Origin: Streptomyces cathayae
GTDB lineage: Bacteria; Actinomycetota; Actinomycetes; Streptomycetales; Streptomycetaceae
Length of the DNA stretch: 64,000 nt
Direction of reading: 5' to 3'
Assembly (NCBI RefSeq): GCF_029760955.1
Contig: NZ_CP121682.1
Coordinates: 186,001-250,000 of the forward strand
Shown here one piece after another: positions 45,651-54,083 of this stretch. The notes under the pieces are model-generated. The model searched no databases, had not been told where the DNA came from, and was given only the letters and a program-made list of their open reading frames with translations. The position numbers were made by a program, and so were the translations under genes. How positions within the stretch are numbered: position 1 is the first letter of the stretch; every line of letters starts with the position of its first letter.

Positions 45651-45960
45651 GCCCCCAGTGAAGTGGTGATCTTCACATCCAGCAAGTGAATGTTTTACAT
45701 GGCGCAACATGCACGTAATTCATACTTCCCCTGGGGTGCCCCGCGGGTTCACACCGGGGCGACCGGCGGCTTCCCTGCGTCGCGGCAGCGGGAGGGGCCA
45801 GGTGATACCGGCACGTACACGGTGACTCCGGACACCGGCAGAGGCGACTCCACCATTCCTTCAGGGTCTTGTTCGCTCATGGGCTGGCCCGAGCCGCACG
45901 GCGCTCCCTAGGATGTACTCCCTGTCCAGCCAGTCCAGTTGGCACTCCGCAGGGGGAACG
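45651..45960. promoter_or_regulatory. Divergent region P450 / methyltransferase with shared element at 45694-45707
   Basis: TTTACATGGCGCAA at 45694-45707 matches the element in the second catabolic promoter (42102-42116). A following CACGTAAT at 45712-45719 matches CACGTAAA at 42129-42136, but at 18 rather than 27 bases from the first element's start. The rest contains no gene. AGGGGGAA lies before the methyltransferase ATG. Confidence 0.5.
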
Positions 45961-46782
45961 ATGCACACCGGCAAGCAGCTGTCCACCGAGATCGACGCAA
46001 CAGTGCCGACGGCCGCGCGTATGTACGACTACTACCTGGGCGGCAAGGACAACTACTCGGCCGACCGTGCCGCCGTGGAAGAGCTCGACAAGGTGGTCCC
46101 CAGCACCCGCCGCCTGGCCCTGAACAACCGGCGCTTCCTCCAGCGGGTCGTCCGGGTCCTCACCCAGGACTACGGGATCCGGCAGTACCTCGACCACGGC
46201 TCCGGTCTGCCCACCCAGGACAACGTCCACCAGGTCGCCCAGCGCATCGACCCGACCACCCATGTGGTGTACGTCGACAACGACCCGATGGTGCTGGTGC
46301 ACGGGCGCGCCCTGCTGGAGCAGGACGAGCGCACCGTGGTCATACAGGCCGACATGCGGGAGACCGACGAGATCTTCGGCCACGCCGAGACGCAGCGCCT
46401 GATCGACTTCTCTCAGCCGGCCTGCGTGCTGTTCAACTCCGTGTTCCACTGCATCCCGGACAGCGACACCGACGGCCCGCTCGCCGTGGCCCGCCGGGTC
46501 CGTGAACGGCTCGCACCGGGCAGCTTCCTGGTGATGTGCCAGCTGGTCAGCGAGGACGCCGAAGTCCGCAAGTCCGTCACGGAGTTCATGGACCAGGCGA
46601 CCCAGGGGCACTGGGGCCGGGTGCGGCAGGAGAGCGAGGTCCAGTCGTACTTCGAGGGCCTGGAGATCCTGGAGCCCGGCCTGGTGGAGGTCTCCACCTG
46701 GCGCCCGGACACGGAGGTGGCGCCCCGTCAGCTCACCCAGGAGTGGATCGAGTTCGGGGGCGTGGGACGGATCCCGCTGTAG
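45961..46782 (+). CDS. SAM-dependent methyltransferase, DUF574 family (second copy)
   Basis: A 273-residue DUF574 methyltransferase with PTAARMYDYYLGGKDNYSAD near residue 16, YLDHGSGLPTQDNVHQVA near 78, VVYVDNDPMVLVHGRALL near 103 and VIQADMRE near 130. It is only moderately similar to the copy at 8027 (GTGIPTEPN against GSGLPTQDN), so this is an old paralogue rather than a recent duplication. AGGGGGAA gives the ribosome-binding site for the ATG at 45961; an upstream GTG-type start is rejected. Methyl acceptor unknown. Confidence 0.85.
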   Translation: MHTGKQLSTEIDATVPTAARMYDYYLGGKDNYSADRAAVEELDKVVPSTRRLALNNRRFLQRVVRVLTQDYGIRQYLDHGSGLPTQDNVHQVAQRIDPTTHVVYVDNDPMVLVHGRALLEQDERTVVIQADMRETDEIFGHAETQRLIDFSQPACVLFNSVFHCIPDSDTDGPLAVARRVRERLAPGSFLVMCQLVSEDAEVRKSVTEFMDQATQGHWGRVRQESEVQSYFEGLEILEPGLVEVSTWRPDTEVAPRQLTQEWIEFGGVGRIPL

Positions 46783-46808
46783 GCCCCGGCCCGCCGGCCC
46801 CGGCACAC

Positions 46809-46858
46809 CGACGCCCTTCGCGTGAACCCGGATCACCGGGTTCACGCGAAGGGCGTCG
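46809..46858. terminator. 23-bp stem-loop after the second DUF574 gene
   Basis: A perfect 23-bp stem (46809-46831 with 46836-46858) with loop ATCA, between convergent genes. It can end transcription from both sides. Confidence 0.9.
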
Positions 46859-46892
46859 TGCGTTCCGCGCCGGCCGCGCCGTGCGGCACCCG

Positions 46893-47837
46893 CTACGCCT
46901 CGGAGTGCGGGACGGAGCGGGGCGGGGGATAGCGGCCCTCGATCGTGGCGCGCAGCAGGTCCAGGGAGTCACGGGGCCTCAGGGCCTCGTCGGCGAGGCG
47001 GTCCAGCGCGACCCGGTACTCCTCCGTCTCGTCGCGGTCCTCGAGGAAGTTGGCGCTCTTGATGTGCTCCAGGTAGACCACGTCGGGCAGATCGAGACCG
47101 TCGAAGCGCAGATACGTCACCGGGATGGCGGGGGCCGAGGCGTTGGTCACGTCCAACGGCACGATCTGCACCGTGACGTTGGGGCGCTCCGCCATCCGCG
47201 CGAGGTGTTCGAGCTGCTCGCGCATCACCTCGACGCTGCCCAGTACACGCAGCAGAACCGACTCGTCGATGACCGCCCACAGCTGCGGAGCCCCTTCGCG
47301 CAGCAACAACTCCGCGCGCCGCATGCGCAGTTCCACGCGACGCAGCACCTCGCCGGCCGGGGCGTTGGGCAGGCCGCGCTCCACCACCGCTCGGGTGTAG
47401 GCGGCCGTCTGCAGCAGGCCGGGAACGTACTGGATCTCGAAGGTGCGGATGGTGGCGGCGGCCTCCTGCAGTCCGACCAGCCGGTCGAACCACTCGGGCA
47501 TCAGCCGCTTGTCGTACCTCTGCCACCAGCCCGGCTCCCCGGCACGCCGGAGCAGTTTGAGGAGCACCGAGATCTCGTAGTCGTCGGTGCCGTACAGCTC
47601 CAGCAGCGCCCGGACGTCGCTCTCGGTGGGTGGGCGGCGCCCCTTGCCGGACTCGATGCGGGACAGCTTCGCCGCACTGAAGCCGACGGAGCGCGCCGCC
47701 TGGTCCTGGGCCAGCTGGGCGTCCTCGCGAAAGCCCGCCAACTGCACACCGACCAGCATCTTCAGCAGAGTCGGAGCCGGCTCGGGGCGGTCCAGGTAGG
47801 GTTCCAGGCGGGAGATTCGGTGCGAGGTGGCGGACAT
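46893..47837 (-). CDS. XRE-family regulator with DUF5753 domain (WhiJ-like)
   Basis: A 314-residue protein. Residues 33-90 form an XRE helix-turn-helix (LAQDQAARSVGFSAAKLSRI). Residues 110-300 form the DUF5753 effector domain (FEIQYVPGLLQTAAYTRA, VIDESVLLRVLGS, VQIVPLDVTNASAP). Such regulators in Streptomyces pair with small DUF397 proteins, as in the whiJ locus controlling development. A DUF397 gene lies 110 bases upstream on the same strand. Confidence 0.9.
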   Translation of the reverse strand: MSATSHRISRLEPYLDRPEPAPTLLKMLVGVQLAGFREDAQLAQDQAARSVGFSAAKLSRIESGKGRRPPTESDVRALLELYGTDDYEISVLLKLLRRAGEPGWWQRYDKRLMPEWFDRLVGLQEAAATIRTFEIQYVPGLLQTAAYTRAVVERGLPNAPAGEVLRRVELRMRRAELLLREGAPQLWAVIDESVLLRVLGSVEVMREQLEHLARMAERPNVTVQIVPLDVTNASAPAIPVTYLRFDGLDLPDVVYLEHIKSANFLEDRDETEEYRVALDRLADEALRPRDSLDLLRATIEGRYPPPRSVPHSEA

Positions 47838-47947
47838 CCTGACTCCCAGCAGACCGGCACAAGGGCGATTCACACTATCGCACCTCACCCTGCAGCAGTG
47901 CACGCGCCCGCAAAAAGCCCTGCGGAAGTGGGGAGTTGGGCTCCGTT

Positions 47948-48208
47948 TCACCGTTCCGGCGCCGGGCTCCGGAGCACTCGGACCAGGTGGTCGAACTCGC
48001 CGTCCCTCGCCCCGGCCAGGAATGCCGCCAGCTCCGCGGCCGTGTAGACCAGCGCGGGCCCGTCGGGATCGCGGGAGTTGCGCATCGCGACGCCGCCGTC
48101 GCTCAGCGGGGCCACCTCGACGCAGTTGCCCTCGGCGTTGCTGTGCCGGCTCTTGATCCAGCAGGCGTCCAAGGAACTCGCCCGCACTCCGTTCCGTATT
48201 CCTGGCAC
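47948..48208 (-). CDS. DUF397 small regulatory protein
   Basis: An 86-residue protein whose core WIKSRHSNAEGNCVEVAPL and VAMRNSRDPDGPALVYTAAE is the DUF397 signature, ending with AELAAFLAGARDGEFD. DUF397 proteins are thought to act with or against their partner XRE regulator; the partner is downstream. The GTG at 48208 gives the listed form; a GTG at residue 8 is also possible. Confidence 0.88.
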   Translation of the reverse strand: MPGIRNGVRASSLDACWIKSRHSNAEGNCVEVAPLSDGGVAMRNSRDPDGPALVYTAAELAAFLAGARDGEFDHLVRVLRSPAPER

Positions 48209-48326
48209 CGCAGTCTCCTCGCTGTTCGCGGGTATCGCCGGACGGGGTCCGGCCGTTCACACGGGGCGGACCGGGTCCGGTCGCCACCCGATCCGCCCCG
48301 CCGCAAAAAACTTCACGCAATTTCTC

Positions 48327-48362
48327 GTGCAATTGCACACGATCACTCTCAGCGTGGATAAT
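48327..48362 (+). promoter_or_regulatory. Promoter with 12-bp palindrome, between DUF397 and HEAT-like genes
   Basis: GTGCAATTGCAC (48327-48338) is a perfect palindrome overlapping the -35 TTGCAC (48333-48338). An 18-base spacer leads to -10 GATAAT (48357-48362). The region is AT-rich for this genome. The XRE protein encoded nearby is the natural candidate to bind it. Confidence 0.55.
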
Positions 48363-48551
48363 AGCCGTGGCGTCAACCCCCTTGGTGGCGCCCTGTTCTG
48401 ACGTCGCATCGGGGAGATGAGGTGTCATCACCTGTGCACCAAGTGATCGGGGCCGGCACCGGGCTCGCGGTCCGGGCCCGGCTGCCGGCCCGGCCGCCCT
48501 TCTGACCAGTCCCCCCACTCGACACAACCGCCGCGGAAAGGCACCCACACG

Positions 48552-49097
48552 ATGCGCAGCGCTTCGACGGAACACCCGGGCAGCGAGCACCCTGTGCGCC
48601 ACACCGCCCCGACCGGAATGGCACGTACGGCACCCCTCATGTCACTGTCCCGGGTGCCGTGGCGCGACATCCAGGACTCCACCGGGTCGGCGGCGGCCAT
48701 CCCCCTGCTGCTCAACGGCATCGCCTGGGGGGACGCCGACACGGCCCGGTCCGCGCTGGCCGATCTGCGGAAACGGATCTGCCAGTACGGCTTCGTGGTG
48801 GAGCAGGCGACGGCCGCCACCGTCCCCTTCCTCTGGGAGCTGGCGCAGCTGCCGCACGTCAGCTGCCGCGTCGAGATCATCCGGTTGCTCAAGGCGATCG
48901 CCGATGCCCGGCAGTGGGAGAGCACCGCCGCCGCGTATCCCAAACTGCTCAATCACCGCGAGAACCCGGTCGTGTGGGAGCGGGCCGCCCGGCAGGCGGT
49001 ACGGGCCCGGCGGGGCGACCTGAACCGCCTGATGGCCGACCGGGACACCAAGATCGCCCGTGCCACGACCGAGCTGGCCCACGCGCTGGCCGACTGA
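48552..49097 (+). CDS. HEAT-repeat-like hypothetical protein
   Basis: A 181-residue helical protein. The pattern VPWRDIQDSTGSAAAIPLLL, ATVPFLWELAQLPHVSCRVE and IIRLLKAIADA is shared by Streptomyces proteins with short HEAT-like helical pairs often found near signalling genes. No catalytic motif. The first 27 residues are unstructured; a later start at the Met near residue 23 is possible. It is transcribed away from the DUF397/XRE pair, probably from the promoter at 48327. Confidence 0.7.
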   Translation: MRSASTEHPGSEHPVRHTAPTGMARTAPLMSLSRVPWRDIQDSTGSAAAIPLLLNGIAWGDADTARSALADLRKRICQYGFVVEQATAATVPFLWELAQLPHVSCRVEIIRLLKAIADARQWESTAAAYPKLLNHRENPVVWERAARQAVRARRGDLNRLMADRDTKIARATTELAHALAD

Positions 49098-49371
49098 TCC
49101 CCTCCGAGCGCCTGGGGGACGAGCGCCGAGGAGCGGGGGCACGGGAGAGGACCGCGCGACCGGAAACGCACCACCGGTCGCGCGGTCCTCGAGCACATCC
49201 GGCGGTGGGCCGCCGGGGCCGGACCGCGTCAGTGCCGGTTCGCCCCACGCAGCGGTGTTCCGGACAAGGGACGGCGGGACCGCCGACGCACCTGACCGGC
49301 CCGGGGCCCCGCCGCGGAGGGCCGTCGTCCGTCGAGGACGCGCCATCGGGGCCGGTAGTTAAACTCGGCAC

Positions 49372-52110
49372 ATGGTCCGACTGATGGGTCGATCCCAGGC
49401 CCGGTCGCCCCAGCGGCCCAGCACCGGGGCCTCCACAGGTCGGCAACGGCGGGGAGGCGACGGTTCGCGGTGGCCCCCACCGGCGTGGCTCCGGCCGGTG
49501 CTGAGCGTACGCAGCGTCGCAGGGCAGGTGTTCATCCTGCATGTCGTGATCGTGCTGCTGCTGGTCGTGTCGGCCGTGATCGCGCTGGTGCTGCAGGTGC
49601 GGCACGACAGCACCCAGGAGGCCCGCAGCCGTTCGCTCGCCGTCGCGGAGACGCTCGCCCACGCGCCCGGCATCGTCGCGGCACTCAGGTCCCCCGATCC
49701 CACTCTCCTGCTCCAGCCGCGCGCGGAAACCATCCGCAAGCAGGCGAAGGTCGACTTCGTCGTCGTCATGAACACCGAGGGCATCCGCTACACCCACCCC
49801 GAGAAGGACCGTATCGGCAAGAAGTTCGTCGGCACCCTGCGGCCCGCACTGGCCGGGCGGCCGGTCACCGAGGAGATCACGGGCACCATCGGTCCCCTCG
49901 TCCAGGCCGTGGTGCCGGTGGACAACTCCGACGGCGTCGTCGTGGGCCTGGTCTCGGCGGGGATCACGACCGAGCACGTCGGGGGCGCCGTCGACGACCA
50001 GTTGCCGCTGGTACTGGCCGCCGGGGGCGCCGCACTCGTGCTGGCCACCGCGGGCGCGGCCCTGATCAGCAGACGCCTGCTGCGGCAGACCCACGGACTG
50101 GGTCCGCACGAGATGACCCGGATGTACGAGCATCACGACGCGGTGCTGCACGCGGTGCGGGAAGGCGTGATCATCCTCGCCGGTGACGGCACCCTGCTGC
50201 TCGCCAACGACGAGGCGCACCGGCTGCTCGGCCTGCCCGAGGACGCGGAGGGCCGCCATGTGCTCGACCTCCCCCTCGCCCCCGGCACCGCCGACCTGCT
50301 GTCCTCGGGGCGCGTCGCCACGGACGAGGTGCATCGGGTCGGCGGCCGGCTGCTGGCCGTCAACCAGCGGTCCACCGACCGTGCCGGGGGCCCACCCGGC
50401 AGCGTCGCCACGGTCCGCGACTCCACCGAACTGCGTGCGCTGTCCGGCCGCGCCGAGGCGGCGCGGGAGCGGCTCGACATGCTCTATGACGCCGGTGTGG
50501 GCATCGGGACCAGCCTGGACATCACCCGCACCGCCGAGGAGCTGACGGAACTCGTCGTACCGCGGTTCGCGGACTTCACCACGGTGGACCTCTTCGAGAC
50601 GGTGCTGGCCGGCGGTCAGCCGGACGGGGCGGGCTCGGCGCACCGCACGGCGATGGCCGGCATCCGCGAGGACGCCCCGCTGTACCCGGTGGGCACCCGG
50701 ACCCGGTTCGTCGAGTCGTCCCCGCAGGGCCGCAGCCTCACCGCCGGCCGGCCGCTCGTCGAGCCCCGGCTGAGCGAGGCCCCGGGGTGGCGGACGCAGG
50801 ACACGGAGCGCTCCGGGCAGGTCCTGGAGTACGGCATCCACTCGCTGATCACCGTGCCGCTGCGGGCCGGTTCCCTGCTGCTGGGCGTGGTCAGCTTCTG
50901 GCGTTCCGAGAAGCCCGAGCCGTTCGACGAGGACGAGCTGGCCCTGGCGGAGGAACTGGTCGCACGGGCCGCGGTGGCCATCGACAACGCCCGCCGCTAC
51001 ACGCGTGAGCACAGCATGGCGGTCACGCTCCAGCGCAGCCTGCTGCCCCGCAGCCTGCCCGAGCAGAGCGCCCTGGACATCGCCTACCGCTATCTGCCCG
51101 CCCAGGCCGGGGTGGGCGGTGACTGGTTCGACGTCCTGCCGCTGTCCGGGGCACGGGTCGCGCTGGTGGTCGGCGATGTCGTCGGGCACGGACTGCACGC
51201 CGCGGCCACCATGGGGCGACTGCGCACGGCGGTGCACAACTTCTCCTCGCTCGACCTGCCGCCCGACGAGCTGCTGGGCCTGCTGGACGAGTTGGTCGGC
51301 CGCATCGACTCGGACGAGACGGAGGACGAGCACAGCGCCCCGGTGACCGGGGCCACCTGTCTGTACGCCGTCTACGACCCGGTGACCCGGAAGTGCGAGG
51401 TCGCCCGCGCGGGCCATCCGCCGCCCGCGCTGATCCACCCGGACGGCACCGTGGAGTTCGTGGACGTGCCCGCCGGCCCGCCCCTGGGGCTGGGCGGGCT
51501 GCCGTTCGAGACGGCCGAGCTGGAGCCGGCGGAGGGCAGCCGTCTCGTCCTGTACACCGACGGGCTGGTCGAGGACCGGGAACACGACATCGACGTCGGT
51601 CTGGAGCTGCTGCGCGAGGCGCTGTCGCGGGCCGGGGACTCTCCCGAGGACACCTGCCGGGCCGTGCTGGAGTCCCGGAGCCCGGTCAGGGCACGGGACG
51701 ACATCGCCCTGCTGGTGGCCCGCACCCGGGGGCTCGCCGCGGACCGGATCGCCCAGTGGCCGGTGCCCTCCGAACCGGCGGCCGTCGCCGAGGTGCGTGC
51801 CGCGGTCGCCCGGAAGCTGGCCGAGTGGGGACTGGAGGACCTCTCCTTCAGCACGGAGCTGATCCTGAGCGAGCTGGTCACCAACGCGATCCGGTACGGC
51901 GGCGGTCCCATCGAGGTGCGGATGCTGCGGGACCGCCATCTGATCTGCGAGGTCTTCGACGGCAGCAGCACCTCGCCGCATCTGCGGTACGCGACCATGA
52001 CCGACGAGGGCGGGCGCGGCCTGTTCCTGGTGGCGCAGCTGGCGGAGCGCTGGGGCACCCGCTACCTACCGGCCGGTAAGGTCATCTGGGCGGAGCAGAC
52101 CCTCCCGTGA
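49372..52110 (+). CDS. Membrane sensor with Cache, PAS, GAF, PP2C phosphatase and HATPase domains
   Basis: A 912-residue protein. Two membrane helices (FILHVVIVLLLVVSAVIALVL near residue 55 and a second near 220) flank an extracellular single-Cache domain. A PAS (HAVREGVIILAGDGTLLLAN) and a GAF domain (370-540) follow. A SpoIIE-type PP2C phosphatase has GGDWFDVLPL, GDVVGHG and LYTDGLVEDRE. A C-terminal HATPase_c has LSELVTNAIRYGG and DEGGRGLFLV. Phosphatase and kinase activities in one chain suggest it controls a STAS anti-anti-sigma factor in both directions. No clear Shine-Dalgarno for the ATG at 49372; the next ATG is at 49384. Confidence 0.9.
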   Translation: MVRLMGRSQARSPQRPSTGASTGRQRRGGDGSRWPPPAWLRPVLSVRSVAGQVFILHVVIVLLLVVSAVIALVLQVRHDSTQEARSRSLAVAETLAHAPGIVAALRSPDPTLLLQPRAETIRKQAKVDFVVVMNTEGIRYTHPEKDRIGKKFVGTLRPALAGRPVTEEITGTIGPLVQAVVPVDNSDGVVVGLVSAGITTEHVGGAVDDQLPLVLAAGGAALVLATAGAALISRRLLRQTHGLGPHEMTRMYEHHDAVLHAVREGVIILAGDGTLLLANDEAHRLLGLPEDAEGRHVLDLPLAPGTADLLSSGRVATDEVHRVGGRLLAVNQRSTDRAGGPPGSVATVRDSTELRALSGRAEAARERLDMLYDAGVGIGTSLDITRTAEELTELVVPRFADFTTVDLFETVLAGGQPDGAGSAHRTAMAGIREDAPLYPVGTRTRFVESSPQGRSLTAGRPLVEPRLSEAPGWRTQDTERSGQVLEYGIHSLITVPLRAGSLLLGVVSFWRSEKPEPFDEDELALAEELVARAAVAIDNARRYTREHSMAVTLQRSLLPRSLPEQSALDIAYRYLPAQAGVGGDWFDVLPLSGARVALVVGDVVGHGLHAAATMGRLRTAVHNFSSLDLPPDELLGLLDELVGRIDSDETEDEHSAPVTGATCLYAVYDPVTRKCEVARAGHPPPALIHPDGTVEFVDVPAGPPLGLGGLPFETAELEPAEGSRLVLYTDGLVEDREHDIDVGLELLREALSRAGDSPEDTCRAVLESRSPVRARDDIALLVARTRGLAADRIAQWPVPSEPAAVAEVRAAVARKLAEWGLEDLSFSTELILSELVTNAIRYGGGPIEVRMLRDRHLICEVFDGSSTSPHLRYATMTDEGGRGLFLVAQLAERWGTRYLPAGKVIWAEQTLP

Positions 52111-52164
52111 CCGCGGGGGTCGCACCGGAGAACACAGGAGAGCACCGGAGAGGCTTCGAGAGGC

Positions 52165-52181
52165 CATAAGGGCTGCTTATG
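52165..52181. promoter_or_regulatory. Small inverted repeat CATAAG-N5-CTTATG
   Basis: A 6-bp dyad with 5-base spacer in the gap between the PP2C gene and fprA. It may be a weak terminator or an operator. Confidence 0.3.
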
Positions 52182-52205
52182 TGCCCATAGACCGGACCCG
52201 CGTAC

Positions 52206-52232
52206 CAGGTAAGGCAAGCCTTTGTTTAGGAT
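52206..52232 (+). promoter_or_regulatory. Iron-box-like operator and -10 of fprA
   Basis: AGGTAAGGCAAGCCTTT (52208-52224) matches about 12 of 17 positions of the DtxR/DmdR iron box and has symmetric arms AAGGC and GCCTT. A -10 TAGGAT follows at 52227-52232. The expected start of transcription is near 52239. Confidence 0.5.
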
Positions 52233-52271
52233 CGGGTGAGGCTCTTGTCATCGCTCGAAGGGAACCTGCCC

Positions 52272-53636
52272 ATGCCCCGCCCCCTGCGGGTAGCCGTCGT
52301 AGGATCCGGCCCCGCCGGGATCTACGCCGCCGACGCCCTGCTCAAGTCCGACGTCGCCGCCGAACCGGGCGTCTCCATCGACATCTTCGAGCGCATGCCG
52401 GCGCCGTTCGGTCTGATCCGGTACGGCGTCGCTCCCGACCACCCGCGGATCAAGGGCATCATCACGGCCCTGCACCAGGTGCTCGACAAGCCGCAGATCC
52501 GGTTGTTCGGCAATGTGGACTACGGCACGGACATCCATCTCGACGACCTGCGCGCGTTCTACGACGCTGTGATCTTCGCCACCGGCGCGACCGCCGACCG
52601 GGCGATGTCCGTCCCGGGGATCGACCTCGACGGCTCGTACGGCGCGGCCGACTTCGTCTCCTGGTACGACGGCCACCCGGACGTGCCGCGCACCTGGCCG
52701 CTCGAGGCGGAGAAGGTCGCCGTGCTCGGCGTCGGCAACGTCGCCCTCGACGTCGCCCGCATCCTGGCCAAGACGGCGGACGAACTGCTGCCGACGGAGA
52801 TCCCGCCGAACGTCCACGAGGGACTGAAGGCCAACAGGGCGCGGGAGATCCACGTCTTCGGCCGCCGCGGCCCGGCGCAGGCGAAGTTCAGCCCGATGGA
52901 GCTGAGGGAGCTGGACCACTCCCCCAGCATCGAGGTGATCGTCGACCCCGAGGACATCGACTACGACGAGGGCTCGATCGCGACCCGGCGCGGCAACAAG
53001 CAGGCCGACATGGTCGCCAAGACCCTGGAGAAGTGGGCGATCCGCGACACCGGCGACCGTCCGCACAAGCTGTTCCTGCACTTCTTCGAGTCGCCGTCCG
53101 AGATCCTCGGCGAGGACGGCAAGGTGGTCGGCCTGCGCACCGAGCGCACGGAGCTGGACGGCACCGGCGGCGTCAAGGGCACCGGCGAGTTCAAGGACTG
53201 GGACGTCAGCGCGGTCTACCGCGCGGTGGGCTACCTGTCCGACAAGCTCCCCAAGCTGCCCTGGGACCTCGACTCCGGCACCGTCCCGGACCAGGGCGGC
53301 CGGGTCATGCAGGAGAACGGCGAGCACCTGGCGTCCACCTACGTCACCGGGTGGATCCGCCGCGGCCCGGTGGGCCTGATCGGCCACACCAAGGGCGACG
53401 CCAACGAGACGGTGGCGAACCTGCTGGACGACTTCGCCAACGGCCGGCTGTCGGCCCCGGACTCGCCCGCCCCGGAGGCCGTGGACACGTTCCTCGCCGA
53501 GCGCGCCGTCCGCTACACCACCTGGGACGGCTGGCACCGGCTGGACGCCGCGGAGAAGGCGCTGGGCGAGCCGCAGGGACGCGAGCGGGTGAAGCTCGTG
53601 GAGCGTGAGGACATGCTGCGGGAGAGCGGCGCGTGA
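52272..53636 (+). CDS. fprA: FprA-type ferredoxin/adrenodoxin NADP+ reductase
   Basis: A 454-residue flavoprotein. FAD motif VAVVGSGPAGIYAADALL near residue 8, FERMPAPFGLIRYGVAPDH near 42, NADPH motif VAVLGVGNVALDVAR near 155 with FGRRGPAQAKF near 200, and the C-terminal FAD segment TGWIRRGPVGLIGHTKGDA. FprA enzymes move electrons between NADPH and ferredoxins, for P450s or iron release from ferritin. GAAGGG lies 10 bases before the ATG at 52272; a GTG at 52236 lies before the expected transcription start. A possible iron box upstream suggests iron control. Confidence 0.93.
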   Translation: MPRPLRVAVVGSGPAGIYAADALLKSDVAAEPGVSIDIFERMPAPFGLIRYGVAPDHPRIKGIITALHQVLDKPQIRLFGNVDYGTDIHLDDLRAFYDAVIFATGATADRAMSVPGIDLDGSYGAADFVSWYDGHPDVPRTWPLEAEKVAVLGVGNVALDVARILAKTADELLPTEIPPNVHEGLKANRAREIHVFGRRGPAQAKFSPMELRELDHSPSIEVIVDPEDIDYDEGSIATRRGNKQADMVAKTLEKWAIRDTGDRPHKLFLHFFESPSEILGEDGKVVGLRTERTELDGTGGVKGTGEFKDWDVSAVYRAVGYLSDKLPKLPWDLDSGTVPDQGGRVMQENGEHLASTYVTGWIRRGPVGLIGHTKGDANETVANLLDDFANGRLSAPDSPAPEAVDTFLAERAVRYTTWDGWHRLDAAEKALGEPQGRERVKLVEREDMLRESGA

Positions 53637-53665
53637 GCTGAGAGAGCCGGGCGTCCGGCACCGGA

Positions 53666-53723
53666 CGTACCGCGGAGCGCCTGTCCGGTCCCTCGAGGGA
53701 CCGGACAGGCGCTCCGCGGTACG
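53666..53723. terminator. 58-bp perfect palindrome after fprA
   Basis: The two 29-base halves (53666-53694 and 53695-53723) are exact reverse complements with no spacer. It begins 29 bases after the fprA stop and should act as a very strong bidirectional terminator. Confidence 0.9.
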
Positions 53724-53780
53724 GGTACATCAGCTTCCACAATTGAACCCTCCCCAACTGAAGTAGGGGATTCCTGGCTC

Positions 53781-53815
53781 AGGACGCCTCGCAGGTCAAC
53801 GACCTGCGAGGTCCT
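53781..53815. repeat. Long hairpin within the IS605-like relic
   Basis: CCTCGCAGGTC (53787-53797) pairs with GACCTGCGAGG (53801-53811) across AAC, and the outer AGGA/TCCT arms add four more pairs past a 2-base bulge. Confidence 0.8.
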
Positions 53816-53870
53816 ACTCCCTCAACACCAGCCGGGACGGAACCTGCCCGGTTCGTCGAGCAAAGCCCGG

Positions 53871-53919
53871 GTGTGCCGTCTTGGTTCTCGATCGACACGG
53901 TGTGCACGCTTGGTTCTCG
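53871..53919. repeat. Two near-direct repeats with 29-base period
   Basis: GTGTGCCGTCTTGGTTCTCG (53871-53890) and GTGTGCACGCTTGGTTCTCG (53900-53919) differ at three positions. Only two copies exist, so it is not a CRISPR array. Confidence 0.75.
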
Positions 53920-54083
53920 CAACGCACGGCAGCCGATTTACCCGATCACGGGGCGGTCCGTCGCTCTTGAGGCGGATCCCCGTTCTTGCCCTGCTCTCCA
54001 GGGGTTCGATCTTCCCCCGCAGGCGGGTGGTACCCCTGCCCCGGCCTGAAGGAGATCAGGTGCCCCGGTGACCCGCCGGACGG

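Larger units (their letters stand above)
53743..54070 (-). mobile_element. IS605/TnpB-type right-end relic
   Basis: Read on the minus strand, 53774-53743 gives GGAATCCCC, a short hairpin with TTCAG, then GGGGAGG and TTCAA. This is the conserved right end of TnpB-carrying IS605-family elements and the 3' end of their guide RNA. Above it are a long hairpin (53781-53815) and two near-identical 20-base copies (53871-53890 and 53900-53919). No tnpA or intact tnpB remains; GH65 begins at 54084. Confidence 0.55.

Noticed and set aside
54001..54060. A CRISPR-like repeat unit (CCCGCCTGCGGGG on the minus strand)
   Set aside because: Only one copy; no regularly spaced second repeat and no cas genes.
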